From CAWHNT01 sp963830775 (GTDB lineage: Bacteria; Pseudomonadota; Alphaproteobacteria; Geminicoccales; Geminicoccaceae), in NCBI GenBank assembly GCA_963830775.1, contig CAWHNT010000047.1, positions 620,001-684,000 of the forward strand: a stretch of 64,000 nt of DNA, given 5' to 3'. The notes under the pieces are model-generated. The model searched no databases. It was given only the letters and a program-made list of their open reading frames with translations, and was not told the origin of the DNA. Below, piece by piece: positions 25,902 through 34,482 of this stretch. Positions within the stretch are counted from its first letter, which is position 1. Every line of letters begins with the position of its first letter. Both the position numbers and the translations under genes were made by a program.

Positions 25902-26552
25902 GTTGCCGCGGCCGCCGAGCATCACGAGCCCGTCGGTAGCTGCCACGGGTCGATCGAGAGGGAAAAGCCCGCCATCCACCGGGCCACAACCGCGCCGCGC
26001 ATCGAGCGCCGGCCGCTGGCGGTCCTCCTTGCCGACGTTGTCGGCTACAGCCGTCTCATTGAGGCGGACGATCTGGATACGGCACTGCGGATCCGCTCGC
26101 TGCGCCGCCACCTGATCGGGCCAACGGTAACCACCTACGGCGGCCGGGTCGTGGATGCCGCCGGCGACGGGGTCCTGGCCGCCTTCCCCGTGGTCAGCGA
26201 CGCCCTTCTTTGCGCCGCAGCCATCCACCAGGAGCTGGAGGAGCAGGAGCGGCACCGGCCGATGCGGAAGCGATTGCGCCTGCGCATGGGAGTGAGCGCA
26301 GGCGGTGAGGTTCTGGTCATCGACGGCGAGCTCTACGGCAGCGCCGTCAACATCGCGGCGCGCCTTCTGGCCCTGGCCGCCCCGGGTGAGGTGTTCCTCT
26401 CGGGCCATGTCTTCGATCGTCTGGCCCACGACATCATGGCACGCTGCGAGTCGCTCGGCCGACGCCGCCTGCGCAACATCGCTCGATGGGTCCGGATCTT
26501 ACCGGCTGAGCCCAGCATGCCCAAGGTGCGAAGCCATGGTCCGCGGCCATGA
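25902..26552 (+). CDS. Class III adenylate/guanylate cyclase domain protein, start unclear
   Basis: A cyclase catalytic domain runs from RRPLAVLLADVVGYSRLIEA (first metal Asp in ADV) through VVDAAGDGVLAAFPVVSDAL (second metal Asp in GD) to ELYGSAVNIAARLLALA (the Asn and Arg that stabilise the transition state). It makes cAMP or cGMP. The frame is open upstream to before 25900 but holds no ATG, GTG or TTG ahead of the domain, so the 5' end is probably shifted or missing. No TPR or receiver domain follows, unlike many alphaproteobacterial relatives. The start given is only where the frame can first be followed. Confidence 0.65.
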   Translation, partial: VAAAAEHHEPVGSCHGSIEREKPAIHRATTAPRIERRPLAVLLADVVGYSRLIEADDLDTALRIRSLRRHLIGPTVTTYGGRVVDAAGDGVLAAFPVVSDALLCAAAIHQELEEQERHRPMRKRLRLRMGVSAGGEVLVIDGELYGSAVNIAARLLALAAPGEVFLSGHVFDRLAHDIMARCESLGRRRLRNIARWVRILPAEPSMPKVRSHGPRP

Positions 26553-26679
26553 AGCAGATGTCGAGAGCCGCACCCTCAACCTCGATTTCGGCAACGGCGC
26601 CGCCACTTGAGAGACCAAGCTGGGCCGTGACCCTTGGCGTGGTGTAGCTGAGGCCAGCATCACCACGATGCCCGGCGCA

Positions 26680-26845
26680 ACCGGTCTGGTCAGCGGCCAG
26701 GGTTAGCAGGCTAACGGCGGGATCATCGCCGAGGGTAGCGATGGTTTCAGGGTCATGTAGCGGGCGCGCTGGACGGCCCCCTCGTCGGACTGCTCCAGGA
26801 GGAGCGCGCCGATCAGTCGCGTGACAGCTCGCCCCACGATGTTGC
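26680..26845 (-). mobile_element. Transposase C-terminal remnant (IS256-like)
   Basis: On the - strand the stretch NIVGRAVTRLIGALLLEQSD, then GAVQRARYMTL and, after a one-base shift, TIATLGDDPAVSLLTLAA, resembles from memory the C-terminus of IS256-type transposases in Alphaproteobacteria. Upstream transposase domains and inverted repeats are not visible, so this is at most a small relic. The rest of 26553-27102 holds nothing else I can recognise. Confidence 0.4.
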
Positions 26846-27102
26846 TGGAGGGGTGTTGGCTCGCCGGCCTCGCCTGGGGTTGATCCGGATGGGGCACCAC
26901 CGCTGCCTTCCAGACCGACCGCCCCGAAGCCCGATAAGAGCCCAATTCGGTTGGCTAAGCATGAGCCGGGATCAGGCGCATCCCACCACGGGAGCTGTCG
27001 CGGACCGGCTCGATATGGTGATGGCGGCTATGGTGGCGGCGGTTCTTCTCGGTATGCCAACCATGTATGTGCAGCTCCGCTGATCGGGAGATGTGCAGAC
27101 TC

Positions 27103-27760
27103 TCAGGCGCGCAGGTAAGATCTGAGGTCGCGGATTGCGGCAGCCAGGTCGGGTGAGCGGAAGACAGAGGAGCCGGCGACCAGCACGGTGGCGCCGGCCG
27201 CGATGGCGAGGGGGGCGGTTTCCGGGGTGATGCCCCCGTCGACCTCGATCCGGATCCCTCGGCCGGCGGTCATGGCCCTGAGGCGGCGGATCTTCTCCAG
27301 CTGCGAAGTGAGGAAGCTCTGGCCGCCGAAGCCGGGGTTCACGGTCATGACCAGGATCAGGTCGATCTCGCCCAGGACGTACTCGACGACACTCTCCGGC
27401 GTGGCGGGGTTGAGGGACACGCCGGCCTGCTTTGCCCAGTGCTCGGATGGCCTGGACGGTGCGGTCGAGGTGGGTCGTGGCTTCGGCGTGGACGATGATG
27501 CGGTCGGCACCGGCCTTGGCGAAGGCCTCGAGGTAGGGGTCGGCCGGGGCGATCATCAGGTGGGTGTCGAAGCATTTGCGGCTGTAGGGGCGGATCGCCC
27601 TGATCACGTCCGGGCCGAAGCTGATGTTGGGGACGTAGTGGCCGTCCATCACGTCGAGATGGATCCAGTCCGCGCCGGCCTCGTCCACGGCCTGCACCTG
27701 TTGGCCCAGCCGCGCGAAGTCGGCGGCCAGGATCGAAGGTGCGATGAGGACCTCGCTCAT
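27103..27760 (-). CDS. rpe: Ribulose-phosphate 3-epimerase, one frameshift
   Basis: A 218-residue TIM-barrel enzyme (after one correction) that interconverts ribulose 5-phosphate and xylulose 5-phosphate in the Calvin and pentose phosphate cycles. IAPSILAADFARLGQQV, HLDVMDGHYVPNISFGPDVI, MTVNPGFGGQSF and IEVDGGITPETAPL are the conserved metal and phosphate-binding segments. An extra base in the TTT at 27431-27433 splits the gene; removing it restores ALGKQAGVSLNPATPES. Because the change is a homopolymer and the gene ends a working operon, a sequence error is likely. The start overlaps the cbbX stop by four bases. Confidence 0.88.
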
Positions 27761-28674
27761 GCCGCAGCTTCCACGGCCGGCGGCGGGGCCTTGAGGACGC
27801 GGCTGGCCAGGATCTCCTCGGGCTCGATGGTGGCGAGGTCGTCGGCCGTGATCGGCCGGGTGCGGCGCTCGAACAGGCGGACGGCCTGGCGGAGCCGTGC
27901 CCGGTCGAGCGCGTTGCGGACCGAGCGCGCGTTCGAGAAATGCGGCTGCTGCATCCGCGCCTTCAGGTAGTGCCGGAAGGCATCGCGGGCCTCGGGGCTG
28001 AAGCGGTAGCTCTGGCCCTGGAGCATCATCTCGGCGATCGTCATCAGCTCCTCTTCGCCGTAGTCCGGGAAGTCGAGATGGTGGGCGATGCGCGAGCGGA
28101 AGCCGGGGTTGGAGGTGAAGAAGCGGTCCATGCGGTCGCTGTAGCCGGCGAGGATGACGACCAGGTCGTCGCGCTTGCTCTCCATGAGCTGGAGCAGGAT
28201 CTCGATCGCCTCCTGCCCGTAGTCGCGCTCGTTCTCCGGCCGGTAGAGATAATAGGCCTCGTCGATGAACAAGACGCCGCCCATGGCGCGCTTGAGCACT
28301 TCCTTGGTCTTGGGCGCGGTGTGGCCGATATACTGGCCCACCAGGTCGTCGCGGGTCACCGAGACCAGGTGGTTGCCGCGGATATAGCCCAGCCGGTGGA
28401 GGATGTCGGCCATCCGGCCGGCGACCGTGGTCTTGCCGGTGCCGGGATTGCCGGTGAAGGACATGTGCAGGGTCGGGGGCACGCTGGTGAGTGCCAGATC
28501 CCGGCGCAGCTTGTCGACCAGGAGCAGGGCCGCGATCTCGCGGATGCGGGCCTTCACCGGCTTGAGGCCCACGAGCTCGCGGTCGAGCTGGTCCAGCACC
28601 TCACCGACGCCGGACTCGCGGTAGACGGCATCGAGGTCGATGCTGGCAGGTGCAGAAGTGACGGGAGCGTTCAT
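27757..28674 (-). CDS. cbbX: RuBisCO activase CbbX (AAA+)
   Basis: A 305-residue AAA+ protein that remodels red-type RuBisCO to release inhibitory sugar phosphates. Walker A is GNPGTGKTTV, Walker B lies in GGVLFIDEAYYLYRPEN, and the pore-loop region YIGHTAPKTKEVL and sensor NPGFRSRIAHHLDFPDY follow. Length and sequence match proteobacterial CbbX, activated by ribulose bisphosphate. Its presence agrees with the form IC/D RuBisCO upstream. The start is the base directly after the vapC-like stop, and its stop overlaps rpe. Confidence 0.95.
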   Translation of the reverse strand: MNAPVTSAPASIDLDAVYRESGVGEVLDQLDRELVGLKPVKARIREIAALLLVDKLRRDLALTSVPPTLHMSFTGNPGTGKTTVAGRMADILHRLGYIRGNHLVSVTRDDLVGQYIGHTAPKTKEVLKRAMGGVLFIDEAYYLYRPENERDYGQEAIEILLQLMESKRDDLVVILAGYSDRMDRFFTSNPGFRSRIAHHLDFPDYGEEELMTIAEMMLQGQSYRFSPEARDAFRHYLKARMQQPHFSNARSVRNALDRARLRQAVRLFERRTRPITADDLATIEPEEILASRVLKAPPPAVEAAA

Positions 28675-29085
28675 CTAGGCCTCCAGCAGCCCGAGGTGCT
28701 CGACCAGCGGCATGAAGTCGCTGTCGTTGTGTAGCAGGGCGATGGCCGCGGACCATGCAGAAGGTCCGATCAGCAGATCCACGGTCTTCCTGATCGTGAT
28801 CCCGCGCGCGCGCAGATCGCGATAGTTAATCGGCGGCACGAGACCGCAACCTCACGGCCGACCATCTCGACTGTGGCGAATGCGAAGCGCTTCTCCCAAA
28901 TGCCCGAAGTGTGCCTCGCCTTCGCTCCGCACGCCCCGCAGCAGCTCGCACAGGACCAGGTCGCCCAGCAGGAGCCGCTCGTCGTCCCAGAGACAGAAGC
29001 GCTCGAGCTTGTCGTCTCTCGCGTCTCGAGCTGTCGATAGTAATCGATCCAGCACCGAAGTGTCGACGACGATCAACCGGCTCAC
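28675..29085 (-). pseudogene. vapC: PIN-domain ribonuclease toxin (VapC-like), two frameshifts
   Basis: The start SRLIVVDTSVLDRLL supplies the first catalytic Asp of a PIN domain, and GDLVLCELLRGVRSEGEA the conserved Glu. After a shift near 28890 comes FATVEMVGREVAVSCRR, then after another near 28832 NYRDLRARGITIRKTVDLLI and the end HNDSDFMPLVEHLGL, where later acidic residues lie. With both shifts repaired the total is 136 residues, normal for VapC toxins, which cleave tRNA or rRNA. GTG at 29085 overlaps the antitoxin stop. The stop abuts the cbbX start, so it lies inside the Calvin operon. Confidence 0.65.
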
Positions 29086-29296
29086 CGGCTCGCGAGAGCG
29101 GCATCATGCCGCATCTCGTCGGGGTCGCTCTCCCAGTCCGGATCTCGGCCCCGGAGCTCGCGGATGTCATCGTGGCGAGCGAGCTCGAGCTGGACAGGCG
29201 TAGAGCCCTATCGACGACTGCTCGCTTCGTGGACAGGCCCGTTCGTCTCATCGCTTCGCTCACCAGCGCCTCGTCGATGTCGATGTTTGTCCGCAT
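29082..29296 (-). CDS. vapB: VapB-like antitoxin (DUF2191 type), one frameshift
   Basis: MRTNIDIDEALVSEAMRRTG followed by LSTKRAVVDRALRL is the DNA-binding beginning of the DUF2191/VapB family, which represses its own operon and neutralises VapC. A missing base near 29194 moves the rest to another frame, read there as LELARHDDIRELRGRDPDWE and ending ALASR. The repaired length is 71 residues. Its stop overlaps the toxin GTG by four bases, the usual toxin-antitoxin coupling. Confidence 0.65.
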
Positions 29297-29371
29297 CGCG
29301 GCGACCTCGCTTGTGCGTGCTTGCTATCAGGTGATGCACAAGGCGGCCCATCCGCGCAACGCTGGAAGAAC

Positions 29372-29399
29372 CGCCTGCCGGGCGGGAGCCCGGCAGGCG
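29372..29399 (-). terminator. Perfect 12-bp hairpin downstream of cbbS
   Basis: CGCCTGCCGGGC (29372-29383) and GCCCGGCAGGCG (29388-29399) are perfectly complementary around a four-base loop. On the - strand it lies 35 bases after the cbbS stop and is followed by GGTTCTTCC, a weak U-run. It can act as a partial terminator or an mRNA 3' stabiliser that keeps cbbLS messages more abundant than the downstream vapBC-cbbX-rpe part. Confidence 0.6.
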
Positions 29400-29433
29400 T
29401 AGGCTCAGGGAGGTCAACTCGGGCGGCCGCGCC

Positions 29434-29850
29434 TCAGTACCGCTCGCCCATCGGCCGCTGGGTGGCGTAGGGGCGGACGGTGTAGCGGACGTTGCGGCCT
29501 TCGGTCTCCGTGCGCTCGAGGCCGAAGCCGGGCTCCTCGGCCGGGCGGTGGACGATGAAGGAGAGCCGCAAGGATTCCCAGCCCGCGGTGGCGTCGAAGG
29601 CCGAGACGCGGATGTAGCAGTTGCCGAACGCCTTGCGGCATTCCTCGATCTCGTAGAGGACGCCGGCCGGGTCCTTGAGATCGAACATCGGCAGGCCCCA
29701 CATCTCCCAATAGGTGTTCCGGGGATGCGGGTCGTCCGTGTACTCGATGCCGACGGCCCAGCCGTTCGACTGGCAGTAATCGACCTGCTTCCTGATCTGC
29801 TCGTTGGTGAGGTCGGGCAGGAAGCTGAAGGTGCCCTGGGTCAGGCGCAT
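29434..29850 (-). CDS. cbbS: RuBisCO small subunit, red type (form IC/D)
   Basis: A 138-residue small subunit. MRLTQGTFSFLPDLTNEQI and the block YWEMWGLPMFDLKDPAGVLY are those of red-type small subunits, and the C-terminal extension (VHRPAEEPGFGLERTETEGR onward) is the extra beta-hairpin that distinguishes form IC/D from green-type RbcS. It assembles as L8S8 with CbbL in the cytoplasm. It starts 18 bases after the cbbL stop on the same strand. Confidence 0.96.
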   Translation of the reverse strand: MRLTQGTFSFLPDLTNEQIRKQVDYCQSNGWAVGIEYTDDPHPRNTYWEMWGLPMFDLKDPAGVLYEIEECRKAFGNCYIRVSAFDATAGWESLRLSFIVHRPAEEPGFGLERTETEGRNVRYTVRPYATQRPMGERY

Positions 29851-29868
29851 GGATGGTTCCTCCCTTGC

Positions 29869-31327
29869 TCAGGCGGCGGTGGGCAGCGCCACGAAATCGG
29901 GCGTGTCGGTGGACGCGTAGTCGAAGGTGACGTCCTTCCAGAGCGTGAGCGCCTGGGCCAGCGGCTGGCAGGTGCGGCCGGCCTTCTCCAGGATCTCCGG
30001 TCCTTCCTCCATGATGTTCCGGCCCTCGTTGCGGGCCAGGATCATGGCTTCCAGGGCCACCCGGTTGGCGGTGGCACCGGCCGCGATGCCCATGGGATGG
30101 CCGATCGTGCCGCCGCCGAACTGGAGCACGCAGTCCTCGCCCAGGAGGGTGAGGAGCTGGTGCATCTGGCCGGCATGGATGCCGCCCGAGGCCACCGGCA
30201 TCACCTTGCGCTGGCTCGCCCAGTCCTGGTCGAAGAAGAGGCCGTTCTGCAGCGCCATCGGGTTGTAGCCCTCGCGGCAGATATCGTAGTAGCCCTTGGT
30301 GGTGTGCGGGTCGCCTTCGAGCTTGCCCACCACCGTGCCGGCATGGATGTGGTCGACGCCGGCCAGCCGCATCCACTTGGCGATGACGCGGAACGACACG
30401 CCGTGGGTCTTCTGCCTTGTGTAGGTGCCGTGGCCGGCGCGGTGCAGGTGCAGGACCATGTCGTTGCGGCGCGCCCACTTCGCCATCGACTGGATCGCCG
30501 TGTAGCCGATCACGAGGTCGATCATGACGATGACCGAGCCCAGCTGCTTGGCGAACTCCGCCCGCTCGTACATGTCCTCCATGGTGCCGGCGGTGACGTT
30601 GAGGTAGGTGCCCTTGATCTCGCCGGTCATGGCCTCGGCCCGCTTCACCGCCTCCATGCAGTAGAGGAAGCGGTCGCGCCAGTGCATGAAGGGCTGGCTG
30701 TTGATGTTCTCGTCGTCCTTGGTGAAGTCGAGCCCGCCCTTCAGCGCCTCGTAGACCACGCGGCCATAGTTGCGCCCCGAGAGGCCGAGCTTGGGCTTCA
30801 CCGTGGCGCCGAGGAGGGGGCGGCCGAACTTGTCGAGGCGCTCGCGCTCGACCACGATCCCGGTGGCGGGGCCGTCGAAGGTCTTCACGTAGGCCACGGG
30901 CAGGCGCATGTCCTCGAGCCGCAGCGCCTTCAAGGGCTTGAAGCCGAACACGTTGCCGATGATCGAGGCGGTGAGGTTGGCGATCGAGCCCGGCTCGAAC
31001 AGGTCGAGGTCATAGGCGATGTAGGCGAAGTACTGGCCCGGCCCGCCCGGCACCTGGTCGACCCGGTAGCACTTGGCCCGGTACTTGTCGCAGGCCGTGA
31101 GCCGGTCGGTCCAGACCACGGTCCAGGTGGCGGTCGAGCTCTCGCCCGCCACCGCGGCCGCCGCCTCCTCGGGGTCGACGCCGTCCTGCGGCGTGATCCG
31201 GAAGCAGCACGAGGACGTCCGTGTCCTTGGGCTCGTAGTCGAGGTCGAAGTAGCCCATGTCCTTGTATTGCATGACGCCGGCCTTGTACCGGTCGGCAGC
31301 CGAGCGCGTCTTCGTAATCGTAGCCAT
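29869..31327 (-). CDS. cbbL: RuBisCO large subunit, form IC/D, one frameshift
   Basis: The carboxylating subunit, which fixes CO2 onto ribulose 1,5-bisphosphate. GATVKPKLGLSGRNYGR carries the first catalytic Lys, GGLDFTKDDENINSQPF the carbamylated Lys, and VMPVASGGIHAGQMHQLL the loop-6 region. The N-terminus MATITKTRSAADRYKAGVMQ is that of red-type enzymes. An extra base near 31204 separates the first ~39 codons from the rest; removing it gives DVLVLFRITPQDGVDPEE and a 485-residue protein, the normal length. A sequence error is the likelier explanation, as everything else is intact. Confidence 0.93.
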
Positions 31328-31344
31328 CGCCTGGTTGTCTCCGT

Positions 31345-32427
31345 TCAGGCCGCTTTAGCGCGGGACGTGATCTGGGGGTCGAGCTTGCCGGCCTTGTAGC
31401 GGCGCGCCATCTCGGCCAGTGGCACGGGCTTGATCGAGCTTGCCCGGCCGGCCGTGCCGAAGTCCTCGAAGCGCTGGGCGCAGAGCTGCTCCAGTGCTGC
31501 CATCGCCGGCTTCAGGAAGTTGCGCAGGTCGAACTCGGCGCGCTTCTCGTTCGCTACCTTCCGGAGCTGGCCGGTCATGGCGATGCGGCAGTCGGTGTCG
31601 ATGTTCACCTTGCGCACGCCGTAGCGGATGCCTTCCTGGATCTCCTCGACCGGGACGCCCCAGGTCTGCGGCATCTTCCCGCCATGGGCGTTGAAGACGT
31701 CCTGCAGCTCCTGCGGCACCGAGGAGGAGCCGTGCATGACGAGGTGCGTGCCGGGCAGCCGCGCGTTGATCGCCTTCACCACGTCCATGGCGAGGATGTC
31801 GCCCGTGGGCTTGCGGCTGAACTTGTAGGCGCCGTGGCTGGTGCCGATGGCGACTGCCAGCGCGTCGACATGGGTCAGGGCCACGAAGTCGGCGGCCTGG
31901 TCGGGGTCGGTCAGGAGCTGGTCGCGCGACAGGCTGGCCGAGCCACCATGGCCGTCCTCGCCCTCGTCGCCGCCATGCTCGAGCGAGCCCAGGCAGCCGA
32001 GCTCGCCCTCGACCGAGACGCCCACCGCATGGGCCATCTCGACCACATTGCGGGTCACGTCGACATTGTACTCGTAGCTCGCCGGCTGCTTGCCGTCCGA
32101 CATCAGCGAGCCATCCATCATCACGCTGGTGAAGCCCATCTGGATGGCGGAGAGGCAGGTGGCCGGCGTGTCGCCGTGGTCCTGGTGCAGGCAGACCGGG
32201 ATGCCGGGATTGCTCTCGACCGCGGCCTCGACCATCCGGCGGAGCATGAAGTCGCCGGCGTAGGAGCGGGCACCGCGGCTGGCCTGGAGGATCACCGGTG
32301 CGTCGGTGCGCCGGGCCGCCGCCATGATCGCCAGGAGCTGCTCCATGTTGTTGATGTTGAAGGCCGGCACGGCGTAGCCGTGCTCGGCCGCGTGATCCAG
32401 AAGCTGTCGCAGGCTGATGAAGGCCAT
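31345..32427 (-). CDS. fba: Fructose-bisphosphate aldolase, class II (CbbA type)
   Basis: A 360-residue zinc aldolase acting on fructose 1,6-bisphosphate and probably sedoheptulose 1,7-bisphosphate in the Calvin cycle. Zinc and substrate motifs seen are VCLHQDHGDTPATCLSAIQM, SVEGELGCLG, MHGSSSVPQELQ and RKVNIDTDCRIAMTGQL. The ATG at 32427 (MAFISLRQLLDHAAEHGYAV) is the family N-terminus; longer frames overlap tkt. It lies between tkt and cbbL on the same strand. Confidence 0.94.
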   Translation of the reverse strand: MAFISLRQLLDHAAEHGYAVPAFNINNMEQLLAIMAAARRTDAPVILQASRGARSYAGDFMLRRMVEAAVESNPGIPVCLHQDHGDTPATCLSAIQMGFTSVMMDGSLMSDGKQPASYEYNVDVTRNVVEMAHAVGVSVEGELGCLGSLEHGGDEGEDGHGGSASLSRDQLLTDPDQAADFVALTHVDALAVAIGTSHGAYKFSRKPTGDILAMDVVKAINARLPGTHLVMHGSSSVPQELQDVFNAHGGKMPQTWGVPVEEIQEGIRYGVRKVNIDTDCRIAMTGQLRKVANEKRAEFDLRNFLKPAMAALEQLCAQRFEDFGTAGRASSIKPVPLAEMARRYKAGKLDPQITSRAKAA

Positions 32428-32455
32428 GCTGTTGTTCCTCCGCTGATCGGCCGCT

Positions 32456-34465
32456 TCAGGCGGCTTTGGGCAGGGCAAGCCGCGCTCGGGCACGGGCGAG
32501 CACCGCCTCGACGGTGATCCCGAAATGCTCGAAGAGATCCTTGGCCGGGGCCGAGGCGCCGAAGCCGCGCATCCCCACCACATCGGCCTCGCGGTCGACG
32601 TAGCGGGTCCAGCCGAAGGTCGAGGCGGCCTCGATGGCCAGGCGTGGGGCGCTGCCGAGGACCCCGGCGCGGTAGGCCTCGTCCTGCTGCTCGAACAGCT
32701 CCCAGGACGGCATCGAGACCACGGCCACCGGCAGCCCCTCGGCAGTCAGCCTCTCGCGCGCCTCCATCGCCAGATGCACCTCCGAGCCCGTGGCCAGGAG
32801 CGTCAGCGCACGGGGGCCGTGCGTATCGGCCAGCACATAGGCGCCGCGGGCGCACCGGTTCTCGTCGCTGTGCTCGGTGCGCAGCGTGGGCAGGTTCTGG
32901 CGGGTGAGGGCCAGGAGCGACGGCCCCTCGTCATGCTCGACCGCCAGCTCCCAGCACTCGGCGGTCTCGACCGCATCGGCAGGGCGGAAGACGCGCAAGC
33001 CGGGGATGGCCCTCAGCGCTGCAAGGTGCTCGACCGGCTGATGGGTCGGGCCGTCCTCGCCGAGGCCGATCGAATCGTGGGTCATCACGTAGATCACCCG
33101 CTGGCGCATCAGGGCCGAGAGGCGGATGGCGGGGCGGCAATAGTCGGCGAAGACGAGGAACGTGCCGCCGTACGGGATGAAGCCCTTGTGCAGGGCGACG
33201 CCGTTCATGAAGGCGGCCATCGCGTGCTCGCGCACGCCGTAATGCAGGTAGCGGCCGTCGAGCTCGCCCGGCTTCACGGCCGGCGTGTGCCTGGTCACCG
33301 TGTTGTTGGAGTGGGTGAGGTCGGCCGAGCCGCCCAGAAGCTCAGGCAGGGCCTCGGTCAGCACCTCGAGTGCCGCCTCGCTCGACTTGCGCGTGGCCAT
33401 ATTGGGCCGCTGCTCGGCGAGCTTGCGCTTGTGGGTGCCGATGGCGGCCTGCCAGCCTTCGGGTAGCTGCCCGGCGAGCCTCCGAGTGAGCTCATCGCGC
33501 TCGCCGGGCGGCAGCGTGGCGACCCGGCCCTGCCAGACCTCACGGACGTGCCGTCCACGCACTCCCGCCGCACGCCATGCGGCGAGAACCTCGTCGGGCA
33601 CCTCGAACGGTCCCCATGGCCAGCGCAGCGCCAGGCGCGCGGCCGCGACCTCCTTCTCGCCCAAGGGCGCCCCGTGGGTGCTCTCGCTGCCCTGCTTGGT
33701 GGGCGCACCCTTGCCGATCACGGTGCGGCAGGCGATCAGCGACGGCCGGCGCACCTCGTCGCGGGCAGCGGCGATGGCGGCCGCCACGGCCTCGGGATCG
33801 TGGCCGTCGACGCTGGCCGTGTGCCAGCCATAGGCCTCGAAGCGGCGCCGCACATCGTCCGAGCAGGAGAGGCTGGTGGGCCCGTCGATCGAGATCCGGT
33901 TGTCGTCGAAGAGGACGATCAGGCGGCCGAGGCCCAGGTGCCCGGCCAGCGAGGCCGCCTCGTGGCTGATCCCCTCCATGAGGCAGCCGTCGCCGGCGAT
34001 GACATAGGTGTGGTGGTTGACGAGGTCGGGCCCGAAGCGGGTGCACAAGGCGATCTCGGCGAAGGCCATGCCGACCGCGTTGGCGAAGCCCTGGCCCAGG
34101 GGGCCGGTCGTGGTCTCCACGCCGGGGGTATGGCCGTACTCGGGATGGCCGGGCGTGAGCGAGCCCATCTGGCGGAAGCGCTTGAGCTCCTCGACCGTCA
34201 TGCCCGGGAAGCCGGTCAGATAGAGCAGCGCATATTGCAGCATCGAGCCGTGGCCGGCCGAGAGGATGAAGCGGTCGCGGTCGGGCCACTCGGGATCGGA
34301 GGCGTCGAACTTCAGGAAGCGGGTCCAGAGGACGGTGGCGACATCGGCCATGCCCATGGGCATGCCGGGATGGCCGGACTTCGCCTTCTCGACCGCGTCC
34401 ATCGCCAGGGCGCGGATGGCGTTGGCCATCAGCTCGTCGGCGACGGGGGCGTGCGGGCTGGTCAT
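32456..34465 (-). CDS. tkt: Transketolase
   Basis: A 669-residue thiamine-diphosphate enzyme that moves two-carbon units between sugar phosphates. SAGHGSMLQYALLYL, GDGCLMEGISHEAASLAGH (TPP/metal GDG motif) and SIGLGEDGPTHQPVEHLAAL (transketolase signature) are all present. The ATG at 34465 gives MTSPHAPVADELMANAIRAL; upstream in-frame sequence belongs to the antisense of prk. It shares the Calvin operon with prk upstream and fba downstream. Confidence 0.96.
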   Translation of the reverse strand: MTSPHAPVADELMANAIRALAMDAVEKAKSGHPGMPMGMADVATVLWTRFLKFDASDPEWPDRDRFILSAGHGSMLQYALLYLTGFPGMTVEELKRFRQMGSLTPGHPEYGHTPGVETTTGPLGQGFANAVGMAFAEIALCTRFGPDLVNHHTYVIAGDGCLMEGISHEAASLAGHLGLGRLIVLFDDNRISIDGPTSLSCSDDVRRRFEAYGWHTASVDGHDPEAVAAAIAAARDEVRRPSLIACRTVIGKGAPTKQGSESTHGAPLGEKEVAAARLALRWPWGPFEVPDEVLAAWRAAGVRGRHVREVWQGRVATLPPGERDELTRRLAGQLPEGWQAAIGTHKRKLAEQRPNMATRKSSEAALEVLTEALPELLGGSADLTHSNNTVTRHTPAVKPGELDGRYLHYGVREHAMAAFMNGVALHKGFIPYGGTFLVFADYCRPAIRLSALMRQRVIYVMTHDSIGLGEDGPTHQPVEHLAALRAIPGLRVFRPADAVETAECWELAVEHDEGPSLLALTRQNLPTLRTEHSDENRCARGAYVLADTHGPRALTLLATGSEVHLAMEARERLTAEGLPVAVVSMPSWELFEQQDEAYRAGVLGSAPRLAIEAASTFGWTRYVDREADVVGMRGFGASAPAKDLFEHFGITVEAVLARARARLALPKAA

Positions 34466-34482
34466 TGCGGTGCTCCTCAAGC

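Noticed and set aside
26703..26945. 80-residue - strand hypothetical gene
   Set aside because: Only its C-terminal half is interpretable, as a transposase relic. The beginning is low-complexity and has no ribosome binding site.
29372..29399. Insertion-sequence end or attachment site
   Set aside because: The inverted repeat is short, has a four-base loop, and no transposase or integrase is near. A transcript hairpin after cbbS explains it better.
28911..29402. 163-residue + strand frame opposite vapBC
   Set aside because: The - strand has recognisable VapB and PIN sequence with the usual four-base overlap; the + frame has no family features.
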